In this document: positions 34,651-43,693 of the stretch, one piece after another
Position numbering within the stretch: position 1 is the stretch's first letter
How the letters are laid out: every line of letters starts with the position of its first letter
Source: Nocardia amikacinitolerans NBRC 108937
GTDB lineage: Bacteria > Actinomycetota > Actinomycetes > Mycobacteriales > Mycobacteriaceae
NCBI RefSeq assembly: GCF_001612615.1
Contig: NZ_BDAU01000040.1
Location: 32,339 to 96,338, forward strand
DNA: 64,000 nt
Direction: 5' to 3'
Position numbers and translations under genes: made by a program
The notes under the pieces: generated by a model
Told to the model about the DNA's origin: nothing
Database searches by the model: none
Seen by the model: the letters and a program-made list of their open reading frames with translations, nothing else

Positions 34651-36021
34651 ATGTTCGGTCTTCCGTCTTTCGACACAATCGTCCTCAATATGGGCAAGCT
34701 GGCCTTGAACGGCCCCCTCGGTGGGATAATCTCGGCCGCGAACGACATGAATCAATCCGCCTCGGCGATCGCGACCGCGCTGGGCGATCAGAGCCCGGAA
34801 TCCATTGCCGCGAGAAATCGCATCAAAGACCTGACCGACAATCATTTCGAGGGCGAGTTCCATAATTCGCGTATTCCGGCATCATTGTTCGGGAACGTTC
34901 GCGCCGAGGATCTGGACGAGCTGTACCGGAAGGCGCAGGCGATCGACGTCAACGTGATGACGACGTTGCAGCAGATGTGGAAGTCGCGGGCGGATAAACT
35001 CGACACCGGTCTCGCCCAGTTCGGCCCGGAAATCCTGTCGGCCATCCGGGAGTCATGGCATGGCGCCTCCGCCGACGCGGCCGCGCAGGGGATCGTCGAC
35101 TACGTGAACAAGGCCCAGAACTTGGTGTCCGCCACGAAGATCGTGGCCGACAAGGTCGAGGTCGTGAAGTCCGCGGTCGAGGTGACCAAGGCGAACGTGC
35201 AGCCCTCGCCGGACACTGGCTGGGCGAGCACCGTCGCCAGCTGGATACCGGGACCGACCTGGAAGATGGACCGAAACCGCACCGACGCGGCCGAATTGGC
35301 CACTTACACCGTTCTCGAGCAGGTCTACCAGCCCGGCATCCGCGAGGGCGATACTGGCCAGCCGCGAATCCCCCTGGCTTACAACCCGGCTCAGGAGCCG
35401 GGGTCGGTCCCGGTGTCGCCGCCGCCTGGGTCGAGGCCGCCTACTTCAGAGCCGCGTCCGTTGCCGGGCCCCGGCGGTACCGACGACCCAGGCACCGACG
35501 ATCCCGGCGGCGCGAACCCGCAGAAGGCTGATCCCACTGCGGCGCAACCAGATCCGGCATCCGAGCCCACCCAGCCGTCCGGTCTCGACACCACACCGTC
35601 GAACGCGACGACAACCCCGGCCGGTGCCAACCCCGCCGCTAACATCCCGGCTACACCGTCGAGCCCCGGGCTCGGCAGCCCCGGCTCCCCCGGGTATCCC
35701 GGCGCGCCGGGCGGGTCGACACCCGGCTCGCCGGGTGGCTCGATCCCCGGCGCTCCGGGTAGTTCGATACCCGGGACCCCCGGTGGCTCGACACCCGGCT
35801 ACGGTTCGCGCGCCGGTGGCACGGGCGCGGCTGCCCGCGGCGGAATCCCCGGCATGGGTGGCATGGCACCGGCCGCCGCTCGCGGCAAGGGCGACGACGA
35901 CAAAGAGAAGGGCAAGTCAGCGATAGCCGAAGCGCTGGTAACCCTGGAGAACGGCGAGGAATTGACCGGCATGGACCCCGCGCACCGCCCGAAGACCGTG
36001 CCGCCGGTGCTCGGCGAATGA
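34651..36021 (+). CDS. WXG/PPE-like type VII substrate with collagen-like tail
   Basis: 456 residues. The N-terminal 230 residues are helical with WHGASADAAAQGIVDYV (WxG-type turn) near residue 135, as in ESX substrates. About 255-340 is proline-rich. From about 345 there is a collagen-like run of G-x-x units (GSPGSPGYPGAPGGSTPGSP...), then a glycine-rich stretch and a charged end (KGDDDKEKGKS). There is no toxin or enzyme domain at the C-terminus. GGGG precedes the ATG. Its stop overlaps the espG start (ATGA), a coupling typical of a substrate and its chaperone. Confidence 0.8.
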   Translation: MFGLPSFDTIVLNMGKLALNGPLGGIISAANDMNQSASAIATALGDQSPESIAARNRIKDLTDNHFEGEFHNSRIPASLFGNVRAEDLDELYRKAQAIDVNVMTTLQQMWKSRADKLDTGLAQFGPEILSAIRESWHGASADAAAQGIVDYVNKAQNLVSATKIVADKVEVVKSAVEVTKANVQPSPDTGWASTVASWIPGPTWKMDRNRTDAAELATYTVLEQVYQPGIREGDTGQPRIPLAYNPAQEPGSVPVSPPPGSRPPTSEPRPLPGPGGTDDPGTDDPGGANPQKADPTAAQPDPASEPTQPSGLDTTPSNATTTPAGANPAANIPATPSSPGLGSPGSPGYPGAPGGSTPGSPGGSIPGAPGSSIPGTPGGSTPGYGSRAGGTGAAARGGIPGMGGMAPAAARGKGDDDKEKGKSAIAEALVTLENGEELTGMDPAHRPKTVPPVLGE

Positions 36022-36833
36022 CCCCACAGACCTGGACCATGTCCGCGCTCGAGCTGACCGTCCTGTGGCACGCCATCGGCCGGGAGATACTGCCATATCC
36101 CTTGTGTCACAAGCCGACCGAGCAGACCACCGAGGAGTACGACCGCGCCTACCGGGCCGCCGCCGCCCACGTGGCGACACTATTCGACGAAGACATGTAC
36201 GGCCCGCTCCGCGTCCTGGTCGAACCCGAGGCCAGAATCGAGGTCGCGGGCTTCGCGGGCGCCTGCCCGGGCGTTCTTCCCGGCGCGGAACCAGAACCCA
36301 TCGCACTGGTCCGCATGCACGCCGCCGTCTCCAGCCGTTCCGCCGTGCTGCTCACCCAAGAGCCCACCCACGACCCGAACCGAGGCGGCACTGTGCGCAT
36401 GTCCCTGATCGGCGCACACACCCTCCCGCAGCGCATCGTCACCGCCCTACCGCCCGCCCCGAGCGGTACCGGCACCGGCTTCCACATCAACCGCGCCGAC
36501 CTCGACCCCGCCGACGACCATCCGTTCACCGCCTTCACCGACGAAGCCCCCGTCTCCCACCGCACCCAAGCCCGCGACTTCTTCGAACGCCCACGCAGCA
36601 CCGTCGCGCACGTCGCCGTCTCCCCGGGCCCCGCCTACGACAACCGTCCCACCCCGAGACGCGACTTCCATGTCATGGACTACCCCGACGGCCGCTACCG
36701 CATCCACGCCGCCACCGCAATCCAATCGACCCCCACCACAACTCCCGCTCTCGTCACCCACCTTCGAACGATCCTCGACCACACCCTCCGAGAGCACCGC
36801 GAAGACAACGACCCCACCTACCTCGACCGTTGA
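36018..36833 (+). CDS. ESX secretion-associated chaperone EspG-like
   Basis: 271 residues. EspG proteins are cytosolic chaperones that bind PE/PPE-type pairs and keep them soluble for ESX secretion. Recognisable: TMSALELTVLWHAIGREILPYPL at the start, EARIEVAGFAG, RMHAAVSSRSAVLLTQEP, GGTVRMSLIGAHTLPQRIVTALP and DFFERPRSTVAHVAV. The ATG overlaps the upstream stop by 4 bases. No ESX core genes (EccA-E, MycP) are in the window, so this cassette depends on a secretion machine encoded elsewhere. Confidence 0.88.
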   Translation: MTPQTWTMSALELTVLWHAIGREILPYPLCHKPTEQTTEEYDRAYRAAAAHVATLFDEDMYGPLRVLVEPEARIEVAGFAGACPGVLPGAEPEPIALVRMHAAVSSRSAVLLTQEPTHDPNRGGTVRMSLIGAHTLPQRIVTALPPAPSGTGTGFHINRADLDPADDHPFTAFTDEAPVSHRTQARDFFERPRSTVAHVAVSPGPAYDNRPTPRRDFHVMDYPDGRYRIHAATAIQSTPTTTPALVTHLRTILDHTLREHREDNDPTYLDR

Positions 36834-36869
36834 CGTCACCGGCGCACCCTGTCACTTCGCTCGGCCGTC

Positions 36870-36911
36870 ATAGTCCTCGCCAGCGCCGCGATAGTCCTCG
36901 CCAGCGCCGCG
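36870..36911. repeat. 21-bp tandem duplication
   Basis: Two identical adjacent copies of ATAGTCCTCGCCAGCGCCGC(G), followed by GCTGGCG, which complements the repeat's CGCCAGC. It lies in the gap after espG at the edge of the AT-richer segment. Confidence 0.85.
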
Positions 36912-37050
36912 CTGGCGACTTCCGGGTGCGGCAAGCAGGATTCGGCATCGTCCTGCCTGCATCACCCATGAGTGTGCGTTGCCGGTGATCGGATGTCGGG
37001 CGTCCGATGTGATCACGAAGTTCGCGCCGCGTGAGGATGAAAAGGACTCA

Positions 37051-37407
37051 CTATCTGGGCATACTGAGGCTATTTGCCCAGGAGATAAAGGCACTTTCTT
37101 CGCTGGACTTAGGGATCAGAGGACGCTGACAGTAGTTGAGGATATTAACCGCTGGGCCCAGCGTTGCGCCCAGCATTGCCTTGAAGGTGGCATTCTGGGA
37201 CGAGGAGTACTCATTGAAGACGACCGACGTCGCTCGTTCGAATACCTCGATATCTATCTCGTACATATCGCTGGCGATCGCTGTCAAGCCGGTTGAAGTA
37301 CCCAACACTGAGCAAGTATCGGTATACATACGTACGAACAGGTCGCCTACTCGCAACGATGGACTCCATACCGTCCGGTCACCAACCTCGAATGCGTAGC
37401 TCATCAT
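37051..37407 (-). CDS. Hypothetical protein in AT-richer segment
   Basis: 118 residues starting MMSYAFEVGDRTVW. Mixed beta/alpha: SLRVGDLFVRMYTDTCSVLG, DMYEIDIEVFERATSVVFNEYSSSQNATFKAMLGATLG in segments. No signal peptide or known motif. It follows the SitI3-like gene on the same strand after 93 bases and has similar size and base composition, so it may be a second immunity-like gene, but this is inference. The start could also be GTG 37413. Confidence 0.55.
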   Translation of the reverse strand: MMSYAFEVGDRTVWSPSLRVGDLFVRMYTDTCSVLGTSTGLTAIASDMYEIDIEVFERATSVVFNEYSSSQNATFKAMLGATLGPAVNILNYCQRPLIPKSSEESAFISWANSLSMPR

Positions 37408-37500
37408 GCCCACTGTCCGTGTGGCGGACCGGCACGACGACCGGGCCGCGGCTCGAGATCAACTTCCCGACGAAGCGGCACTGGCGCTCGGACAGTCGCT

Positions 37501-37974
37501 TCATAGAGCGTACGACATACGGGTGTACGATTGGTGTAGCATTTCGGTGCGCTCAGGTGTCCACATAAAGGGGGCTGAATTTATTTCGAGGCTGCCCGCG
37601 CGGCGAATCGCCAAAACATCGCCGGATTCCAAGAAGTATACGATCATGTCGTCGGATGTCGCCTCGAGCAGTTTGGTCGCGATGAACAATATATCGGTGA
37701 CTTGAGCATCTAGGCTTTCGGTCTTATTCAATCTAAAAAAGACCGATACTGTCGGCTTGAATCCGAATTGCTCCTCTACGGGGTCTCCCCAGGCTGGAGA
37801 TCGAGCGGTGCTTACGCGAATAAACAACCCACGCTGAACCGAAATGCCATCGGTGAGGGTGTCTACAGTTGCCTGATCAGAAAGTTCGCCCGAGAGGCAG
37901 ATCGAGTTCACCAATGCGGCAATTTCTGACACGCTTCGATCTGTTGCGACCGCCACCATGTAGTCGAGTGCCAT
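37501..37974 (-). CDS. SitI3-like immunity-type protein
   Basis: 157 residues. The pattern MALDYMVAVATDRSVSEIAALV, DGISVQRGLFIRVSTA, FGFKPTVSVFFRLNKTESLDAQVTDILFIATKLLEATSDD, DVLAIRRAGSLEINSAPFMWTPERTEML, in segments, matches my recollection of the SitI3 family, named after an immunity protein of a Myxococcus contact-dependent toxin. No SitA-type toxin is visible. The codons are AT-richer than neighbours, suggesting transfer. AGACCTGAAT lies before the ATG with only a weak ribosome site. Confidence 0.6.
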   Translation of the reverse strand: MALDYMVAVATDRSVSEIAALVNSICLSGELSDQATVDTLTDGISVQRGLFIRVSTARSPAWGDPVEEQFGFKPTVSVFFRLNKTESLDAQVTDILFIATKLLEATSDDMIVYFLESGDVLAIRRAGSLEINSAPFMWTPERTEMLHQSYTRMSYAL

Positions 37975-38285
37975 TCAGGTCTCCATGCGTGATATCTAGG
38001 GAAAGACCGGGAATACGTTACCGGACTTGTCGATGACCAGAACCTCATGCAGACCCGGGACTGGACACTGCTTCAATTGATTCGCTCGTCTTCCGGACTT
38101 GCACTGCTGTCGCTAGGTTGAGGACAATCCGTTCGGTTTGCCCCTGGTAGGTCGGTTGTTACCACAACCACCGGTACACCAAGGGCTCATGACCGACGAA
38201 CCAGCGCCTCGCGACCGATGGACTCGGCGCCGCTGGACCGAAAGACACATGGCGGCCCCGCGCGCCCTTCCGTAACGTCGGGAAC
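37975..38285. other. Intergenic stretch at the island's right edge
   Basis: 311 bases with no supported gene. Composition shifts from AT-richer back to GC-rich around 38150. GGTTGT TACCACAACC near 38153 is a short inverted repeat. This may be the boundary of the accessory island; no integrase or att duplication was seen. Confidence 0.4.
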
Positions 38286-38963
38286 GTGACGGCGACCGAG
38301 CTGCGGCAGGACCTTCGACCGGAGCGTGATCGCCGCCGGATGACCTGGCTCGCCATCGAATTCGCCTTGCTGTACTTCGGACTGGTCGGCGGCTACGCCG
38401 CGCTCGGCAGCCCGGGCAGCCCCATCCCGTTCCTTATCGTGCTGGCCGTCGGCGCGCACTTCTGGTTGCGTGGGCAGCGCGTGCCCAGCTACGGACTCCG
38501 GGATCACTTCCGCATGCTGCGCACCGTCCTGCCTTCGATGCTTGCCCTCTGGGTCGCCGCCGCCGTCGCCATCGGCGTCGCGCTCGCCGTGCTCAGCCCG
38601 GACCGGCTTTTCGAGCTGCCGCGCGCCGAACCGCTGCTGTGGGCGATGGTGATGGTGTTCTACCCGCTGTTCTCGGTGTACCCGCAGGAGTTGATCTTCC
38701 GGAAGTTCCTGTTCCAGCGTTACGCGCCCACCTTCGGCACCGGGTGGGCGTTGATCGCGGCGAACGCCGCCGCATTCGGCTTCGCGCACATCATCTTCGG
38801 CAACTGGATCGCCGTGGCGCTGACCTTGGTCGGCGGCGTGCTGTTCGGCTACCGCTACCGACAGACCGGCTCGCTACTGGTGGTCTCGGTCGAGCACGCG
38901 CTCTACGGCTGCCTCGCCTTCACCATCGGCCTCGGCGGCTTCCTCTACCACGGCGCGAGCTGA
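38286..38963 (+). CDS. CPBP-family intramembrane metalloprotease-like protein
   Basis: 225 residues with about six to eight membrane helices. CPBP (CAAX protease/bacteriocin-processing) motifs: VYPQELIFRKFLFQRY, where families usually have EExxxR, and AFGFAHIIFGNW, with the His of motif 2; the third region VVSVEHALYGCLAF adds another His. The first Glu of motif 1 is Gln here. Role may be in prenyl-protein or peptide processing or immunity; unknown. GTG 38286 is the first reasonable start. It converges with the reductase gene 18 bases away. Confidence 0.85.
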   Translation: MTATELRQDLRPERDRRRMTWLAIEFALLYFGLVGGYAALGSPGSPIPFLIVLAVGAHFWLRGQRVPSYGLRDHFRMLRTVLPSMLALWVAAAVAIGVALAVLSPDRLFELPRAEPLLWAMVMVFYPLFSVYPQELIFRKFLFQRYAPTFGTGWALIAANAAAFGFAHIIFGNWIAVALTLVGGVLFGYRYRQTGSLLVVSVEHALYGCLAFTIGLGGFLYHGAS

Positions 38964-38980
38964 CCCGACCGCGACCGAAT

Positions 38981-39523
38981 TCACCTCAGGCGGTAGGTGA
39001 GCTGTGCGAACTGTCCCATTCGCTCGACGCCGACCAAGGTCATCCGATCGGACAGAATCCGGCGCGGCAACAGCGGCGCTCCACCGCCCAACGTCACCGG
39101 CGTGATGCCGACGATCACCTCGTCGAGCAGACCCGCGTCGGCGAATTGCCCGGCCAACTCGCCGCCGCCGACGATCCAGATATTGCGCTCGCCCGCCGCC
39201 TCGGCCATCAGCTTGTACACCGGCTCGACCTCCCCCGAGACGAACCGCAGATTCGCGCCGGGGATGGCGGGCAGCTTGCGATGGGTGAACACCCAGCACG
39301 GCCGGTCACCGTAGTTCTCGTGCCAGTACTCCGGCGACTCGTTGGCGATCATCCACTCGTAGGTCGTCGCACCCATGCACATGGCGACGACGCCGCTGAG
39401 GAACACGCCGATGTCGTCGGTGGCGGAGTCCGCGTCGGCGACAGCGAACAGCCAGCTCAGCGAGTTGTCCGGGTCGGCGATGTAGCCGTCGAGACTGGTC
39501 GCGGTGTAGTACTGGGTCGTCAT
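38981..39523 (-). CDS. RibD C-terminal/dihydrofolate reductase-like protein
   Basis: 180 residues. NADPH-dependent reductase fold of the RibD/DHFR superfamily: YYTATSLDGYIADPDNSLSWLF at the start, CMGATTYEWM, CWVFTHRKLP, IWIVGGGELAGQFADAGLLDEVIVGITPVTLGGGAPLLP and FAQLTYRLR at the end. Physiological substrate unknown; family members are commonly annotated only as dihydrofolate reductase family. ATG 39523 is chosen (GAGG 9 bases upstream). It starts 37 bases after the aminotransferase and probably shares its transcript. Confidence 0.88.
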   Translation of the reverse strand: MTTQYYTATSLDGYIADPDNSLSWLFAVADADSATDDIGVFLSGVVAMCMGATTYEWMIANESPEYWHENYGDRPCWVFTHRKLPAIPGANLRFVSGEVEPVYKLMAEAAGERNIWIVGGGELAGQFADAGLLDEVIVGITPVTLGGGAPLLPRRILSDRMTLVGVERMGQFAQLTYRLR

Positions 39524-39559
39524 GGTCTCGATCCTCACATCGAAACCTGACACCTGCGG

Positions 39560-40747
<1,188 letters not shown>

Positions 40748-40924
40748 ACCCCGGAGAGTAGCGGAGCGATCGCCATTGTTGCCATTAGATAGCGAACGGC
40801 TATGTTTCACATTCATTTTGGCCTTTCTACCTGGGCTGTTGTGCGTTCTCCCAGGGGCAGCTAGCCTCGCCGTGTTCTATCTCACAAGCCGCCGCCCCGC
40901 GGCGGTGTCTCGAAAGGGGCGCTC

Positions 40925-41143
40925 ATGGCCTCGTATCTCGACCTCGTGCTGAATCCGGCCGCGTCGGAGGTCGCCGGAACCGTACTCGGTCTGATTCGCG
41001 AAGTGGCGCACGATCTGATCGCCGGTACCGGCGATTGGTTCACCGGATCGTCGACCGGCGACTGGTTCACCGGATCCACCACCGGCAACGGCGGCACCGG
41101 ATCCTCGACGGGCGACTGGTTCACCGGTTCCACGACACCCTGA
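40925..41143 (+). CDS. Microprotein with four nine-residue repeats (STGDWFTGS)
   Basis: 72 residues. An N-terminal amphipathic helix (about 1-32, YLDLVLNPAASEVAGTVLGLIREVAHDLIAG) is followed by four tandem nonapeptides: GTGDWFTGS, STGDWFTGS, TTGNGGTGS (degenerate) and STGDWFTGS, then TTP. The DNA repeats have a 27-bp period. AAGGGG lies 8-13 bases before the ATG, and a hairpin follows the stop. No signal peptide. I do not recognise it; the repeats resemble low-complexity surface or scaffold peptides. It is a real gene by ribosome site, codon use and terminator. Confidence 0.72.
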   Translation: MASYLDLVLNPAASEVAGTVLGLIREVAHDLIAGTGDWFTGSSTGDWFTGSTTGNGGTGSSTGDWFTGSTTP

Positions 41144-41154
41144 CCCGTCCGATC

Positions 41155-41187
41155 CGCCGGGTCGGGCGATGAGGGTCCGGCCCGGCG
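41155..41187. terminator. Terminator between the microprotein and sigma factor genes
   Basis: CCGCCGGG (41155-41162) pairs with CCCGGCGG (41180-41187); an inner/alternative stem GACCCG/CGGGTC begins at the microprotein stop. The flanking genes converge here. Confidence 0.65.
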
Positions 41188-41189
41188 GG

Positions 41190-42110
41190 TCAGGACAGCC
41201 GAACGCCGGTCAGCTTGGCCGGATTGGCGTGATCGTAAGTGCCCCAGACCAATCCGTCGCGCACCGTGAAACCGACGACCCGCGCCGGATGCCAGTCCTG
41301 CTCCTCGGTCTCCGAGTCCAAATTCATCACGAGCCCCAATTGCCCGTTCACCGTGGCGAATTCGTAGCGGGTCGCGGCCTGATCGGTGTCGCCGATGCCG
41401 TACTTGCGCACCAGGCCCAGCATGAAGCGGGCGATCTTCTCCGCGCCGCCGACGATGTTCACCGCCGTGGAGGTGGTGCCGTTGGCGTCGCCGATGAGCA
41501 CCGCGTCCGGGTGCAGCGCGCGAGCGACCGCAGCGACGTCGCCGGTGGCCAGCGCCGCGAGCAACCGATGAACGGCTGCCTCGTGCTCGTCGTCCGACAC
41601 CGGTGCGGGCACGCCCGCGACCGCCTTGCGCGCCCGAACGGCCAGCTGCCGCGCGGCATCCGAAGTGACGCCGAGGATTTCGGCGATCTCGTCGAACGGC
41701 ACCGACAACCCGTCGTGCAGCACGAACGCCACCCGCTGCGGCGGGGTGAGCTCGTCGAGCACGACCATCGCAGCCAACCGGTATTCCTGCCCGCGCACCA
41801 CCGACTCCAGCGGATCCGGCGTGCTCGACGGCGTCACACCGGTGACGATCGGCTCCGGCAACCATTGCCCCACATAGGTTTCCCGGCGCGACGCCGCACT
41901 GCGCAAGCGATCCAAGCAGATTCGGCTCACCACGGTGGTCAACCAGGCCCGCAGATCGTCGATCTCGGACTGGTGGGTCCCCGCCAACCGCAGGAAACTC
42001 TCCTGCACCGCGTCCTCGGCGTCGCCGACGCTGCCCGTCAGCCGGTAGGCGACGGAAAGCAAATGAGCCCGATGCGATTCGAACAAGTCGGCGAGAAGAG
42101 CGGCAACCAT
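41190..42110 (-). CDS. ECF sigma factor of the ECF41 (SigJ-like) group with SnoaL-like tail
   Basis: 306 residues. Sigma region 2 (LLSVAYRLTGSVGDAEDAVQESFLRL ... LRAWLTTVVSRICLDRLRS), linker with YVGQWLPEP, region 4 (VLDELTPPQRVAFVLHDGLSVPFDEIAEILGVTSDAARQLAVRARK) and a C-terminal SnoaL/NTF2-like domain ending NPAKL. The WLPEP and NP-x-KL motifs mark ECF41, whose tail modulates activity instead of an anti-sigma factor. ECF41 genes usually neighbour a carboxymuconolactone decarboxylase, oxidoreductase or epimerase target; none is adjacent here. GNAT gene is divergent. Confidence 0.93.
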   Translation of the reverse strand: MVAALLADLFESHRAHLLSVAYRLTGSVGDAEDAVQESFLRLAGTHQSEIDDLRAWLTTVVSRICLDRLRSAASRRETYVGQWLPEPIVTGVTPSSTPDPLESVVRGQEYRLAAMVVLDELTPPQRVAFVLHDGLSVPFDEIAEILGVTSDAARQLAVRARKAVAGVPAPVSDDEHEAAVHRLLAALATGDVAAVARALHPDAVLIGDANGTTSTAVNIVGGAEKIARFMLGLVRKYGIGDTDQAATRYEFATVNGQLGLVMNLDSETEEQDWHPARVVGFTVRDGLVWGTYDHANPAKLTGVRLS

Positions 42111-42214
42111 CGGCCCGATTCTACGGTCCTCCTGGTCGGCCGATCACCGCGGTATCCATCCGGTCATCCGATAACCGGATGCCCCCGCCGACCCGGCCGT
42201 GTCACGATGGCCAG

Positions 42215-42814
42215 ATGGAGATCCGCACGCTCTCGGACGGCGCGGTCTGGCTTTCCCCGCCCACCGCGGCCGATACCGATGTCATCATCGCCAGGTGCCA
42301 GGACCCGTCCATCGGCGAGTGGACGACGATCCCGGTGCCCTACGGTCCGGCGGACGCCGAGAAATTCTTCGCCGACTTCGTCGTGCCCGGCTGGGCCGCG
42401 CGCAGCCCGACCTGGGCGCTGCGCCTCGCGGCGGACGGACCGGTCATCGGCATGATCGGACTGGAGCAAAAGGACCCGAGCGCGTGCGAGATCGGTTTCT
42501 GGCTCGCCACCGAACACCGGGGCCGCGGCCACATGGCGCGCGCGGTGGGGCTGGTCTGCGGGTTCGGCTTCGCCGCCGACGGCATGGGGCTGGCCCGGAT
42601 CAGCTGGCGCGCGTTCGTCGGCAACTACTCGTCGGCAGCGGCGGTGCGCCGCAACGGCTTTCACTACGAGGGCCGGGCGCGGCTCGGCGGCTGGCAGCGC
42701 GGCGTCCGGCGCGACGAGTGGCTGGCGGCTCGCCTGCACAGCGATCCGCCGGGCCACGTCGTCGAATGGCCCGCGGAGTTCCCCGCGCTCCGCGACACTG
42801 TCTCCCATGGGTGA
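42215..42814 (+). CDS. GNAT-family N-acetyltransferase (RimJ/RimL-like)
   Basis: 199 residues. GNAT motifs: WLSPPTAADTDVIIARCQDPSIGEW, VIGMIGLEQKDPSACEIGFWLATEHRGRGHMARAVGLVCGFGF (acetyl-CoA site RGRGHMA) and SWRAFVGNYSSAAAVRRNGFHYEGR. Acetyl acceptor unknown; RimJ/RimL-like enzymes modify N-termini or small amines. ATG 42215 is chosen because MEIRTLSDG aligns with family starts. It overlaps the next gene at its stop. Confidence 0.9.
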   Translation: MEIRTLSDGAVWLSPPTAADTDVIIARCQDPSIGEWTTIPVPYGPADAEKFFADFVVPGWAARSPTWALRLAADGPVIGMIGLEQKDPSACEIGFWLATEHRGRGHMARAVGLVCGFGFAADGMGLARISWRAFVGNYSSAAAVRRNGFHYEGRARLGGWQRGVRRDEWLAARLHSDPPGHVVEWPAEFPALRDTVSHG

Positions 42815-43629
42815 TGACGGGAATGGCGGGTTCGTTAGCGCCACGGCGCTCGGACCCGCCGACGACGACTCGCGAGCCGAACACACACGGGTGGTCGACC
42901 GTGGGTGACGCACGCTTTCCTTGGTTCGCCGACACGATGACGCTCGGGCCCGCGGATCGGGTGCTGGAGATCGGGCCAGGGGCGAGCCCGTCGCTGTCGC
43001 TGCTGGCCGAGCGGGTGCCGGAGGGGCGCGTCATCGGGGTCGAGCGCTCCGCGACGGCGGTCGCCCGCGCCGCGCAACGGCTGCGCGCGGCCGGGCACGA
43101 TCCGTCGGTCCACGGCGCTGTGGCGAACGAGGGCACCGCTGCCGCCGCCCGGCACAGCACGGCGACTCGGACTGAAGCGCGAGCGGGCACAGCCGGGCGC
43201 GGTGCATCCAGAGGCGGCGCCGAGCCGCGTGAAGACGAAGCGGCGCACGGTGATTCGGGCCGCGTCGGCCTTGTGCAGGTCGAGCTGAGCAAGCTGCGAC
43301 CGGAACAAGTGCTCGACGACTTCGGGATCGACGCCTTCGACAAGATCCTCGCGGTCAACGTCAACCTGTTCTGGACCAAGCGGCCCACCGCCGAACTCGC
43401 ACTGATCAGGCGGCTGCTCGCGCCGGGCGGCGGGCTCTACCTGTGCTACGGATACGGCGATCCGGACGGCTCGGCGTCCTCGCCGAAGCCACCACCAGGG
43501 CGGCTCGGCGAGCACCTGACCGAAGCGGGGTTCGCCGTGCGCACTGTCGCATCCGGCGATCTGCTCTGCGTGATCGCCGAGCTGGATCAGCTTCCCACAC
43601 GCCTTTCACGCACCGCACAGGCTCAGTAG
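42814..43629 (+). CDS. Class I SAM-dependent methyltransferase with low-complexity insert
   Basis: 271 residues. SAM motif VLEIGPGASPSLSLLAERVPEGRVIGVERS, then after an insert FDKILAVNVNLFWT, LIRRLLAPGGGLYLCYGYG. Between residues about 110 and 150 there is a low-complexity Ala/Arg/Glu/Gly-rich insert (TAAAARHSTATRTEARAGTAGRGASRGG region) where related enzymes go straight to the next strand. ATG 42814 is in the GTGATGA junction with the GNAT gene, so translation is probably coupled. Substrate unknown. Confidence 0.8.
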   Translation: MTGMAGSLAPRRSDPPTTTREPNTHGWSTVGDARFPWFADTMTLGPADRVLEIGPGASPSLSLLAERVPEGRVIGVERSATAVARAAQRLRAAGHDPSVHGAVANEGTAAAARHSTATRTEARAGTAGRGASRGGAEPREDEAAHGDSGRVGLVQVELSKLRPEQVLDDFGIDAFDKILAVNVNLFWTKRPTAELALIRRLLAPGGGLYLCYGYGDPDGSASSPKPPPGRLGEHLTEAGFAVRTVASGDLLCVIAELDQLPTRLSRTAQAQ

Positions 43630-43639
43630 CTCTGTGCGG
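43613..43639 (+). terminator. Hairpin over the methyltransferase stop
   Basis: CCGCACAG (43613-43620) / CTGTGCGG (43632-43639), with the TAG stop in the loop. Probable terminator between convergent genes. Confidence 0.55.
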
Positions 43640-43693
43640 CGTCGAAATCCCTCCGCTGCGACGTGCTGTTCGGGGCTGGACCCGGCGCGCGCC

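Noticed and set aside
34651..36021. Polymorphic toxin C-terminus in the WXG/PPE-like protein
   Set aside because: The C-terminal part is collagen-like and glycine-rich with a charged tail; no nuclease, ADP-ribosyltransferase or other toxin motif is visible.
37975..38285. Attachment site or integrase at the island's right edge
   Set aside because: No integrase gene, no tRNA gene and no direct repeat shared with the left edge could be found by eye.
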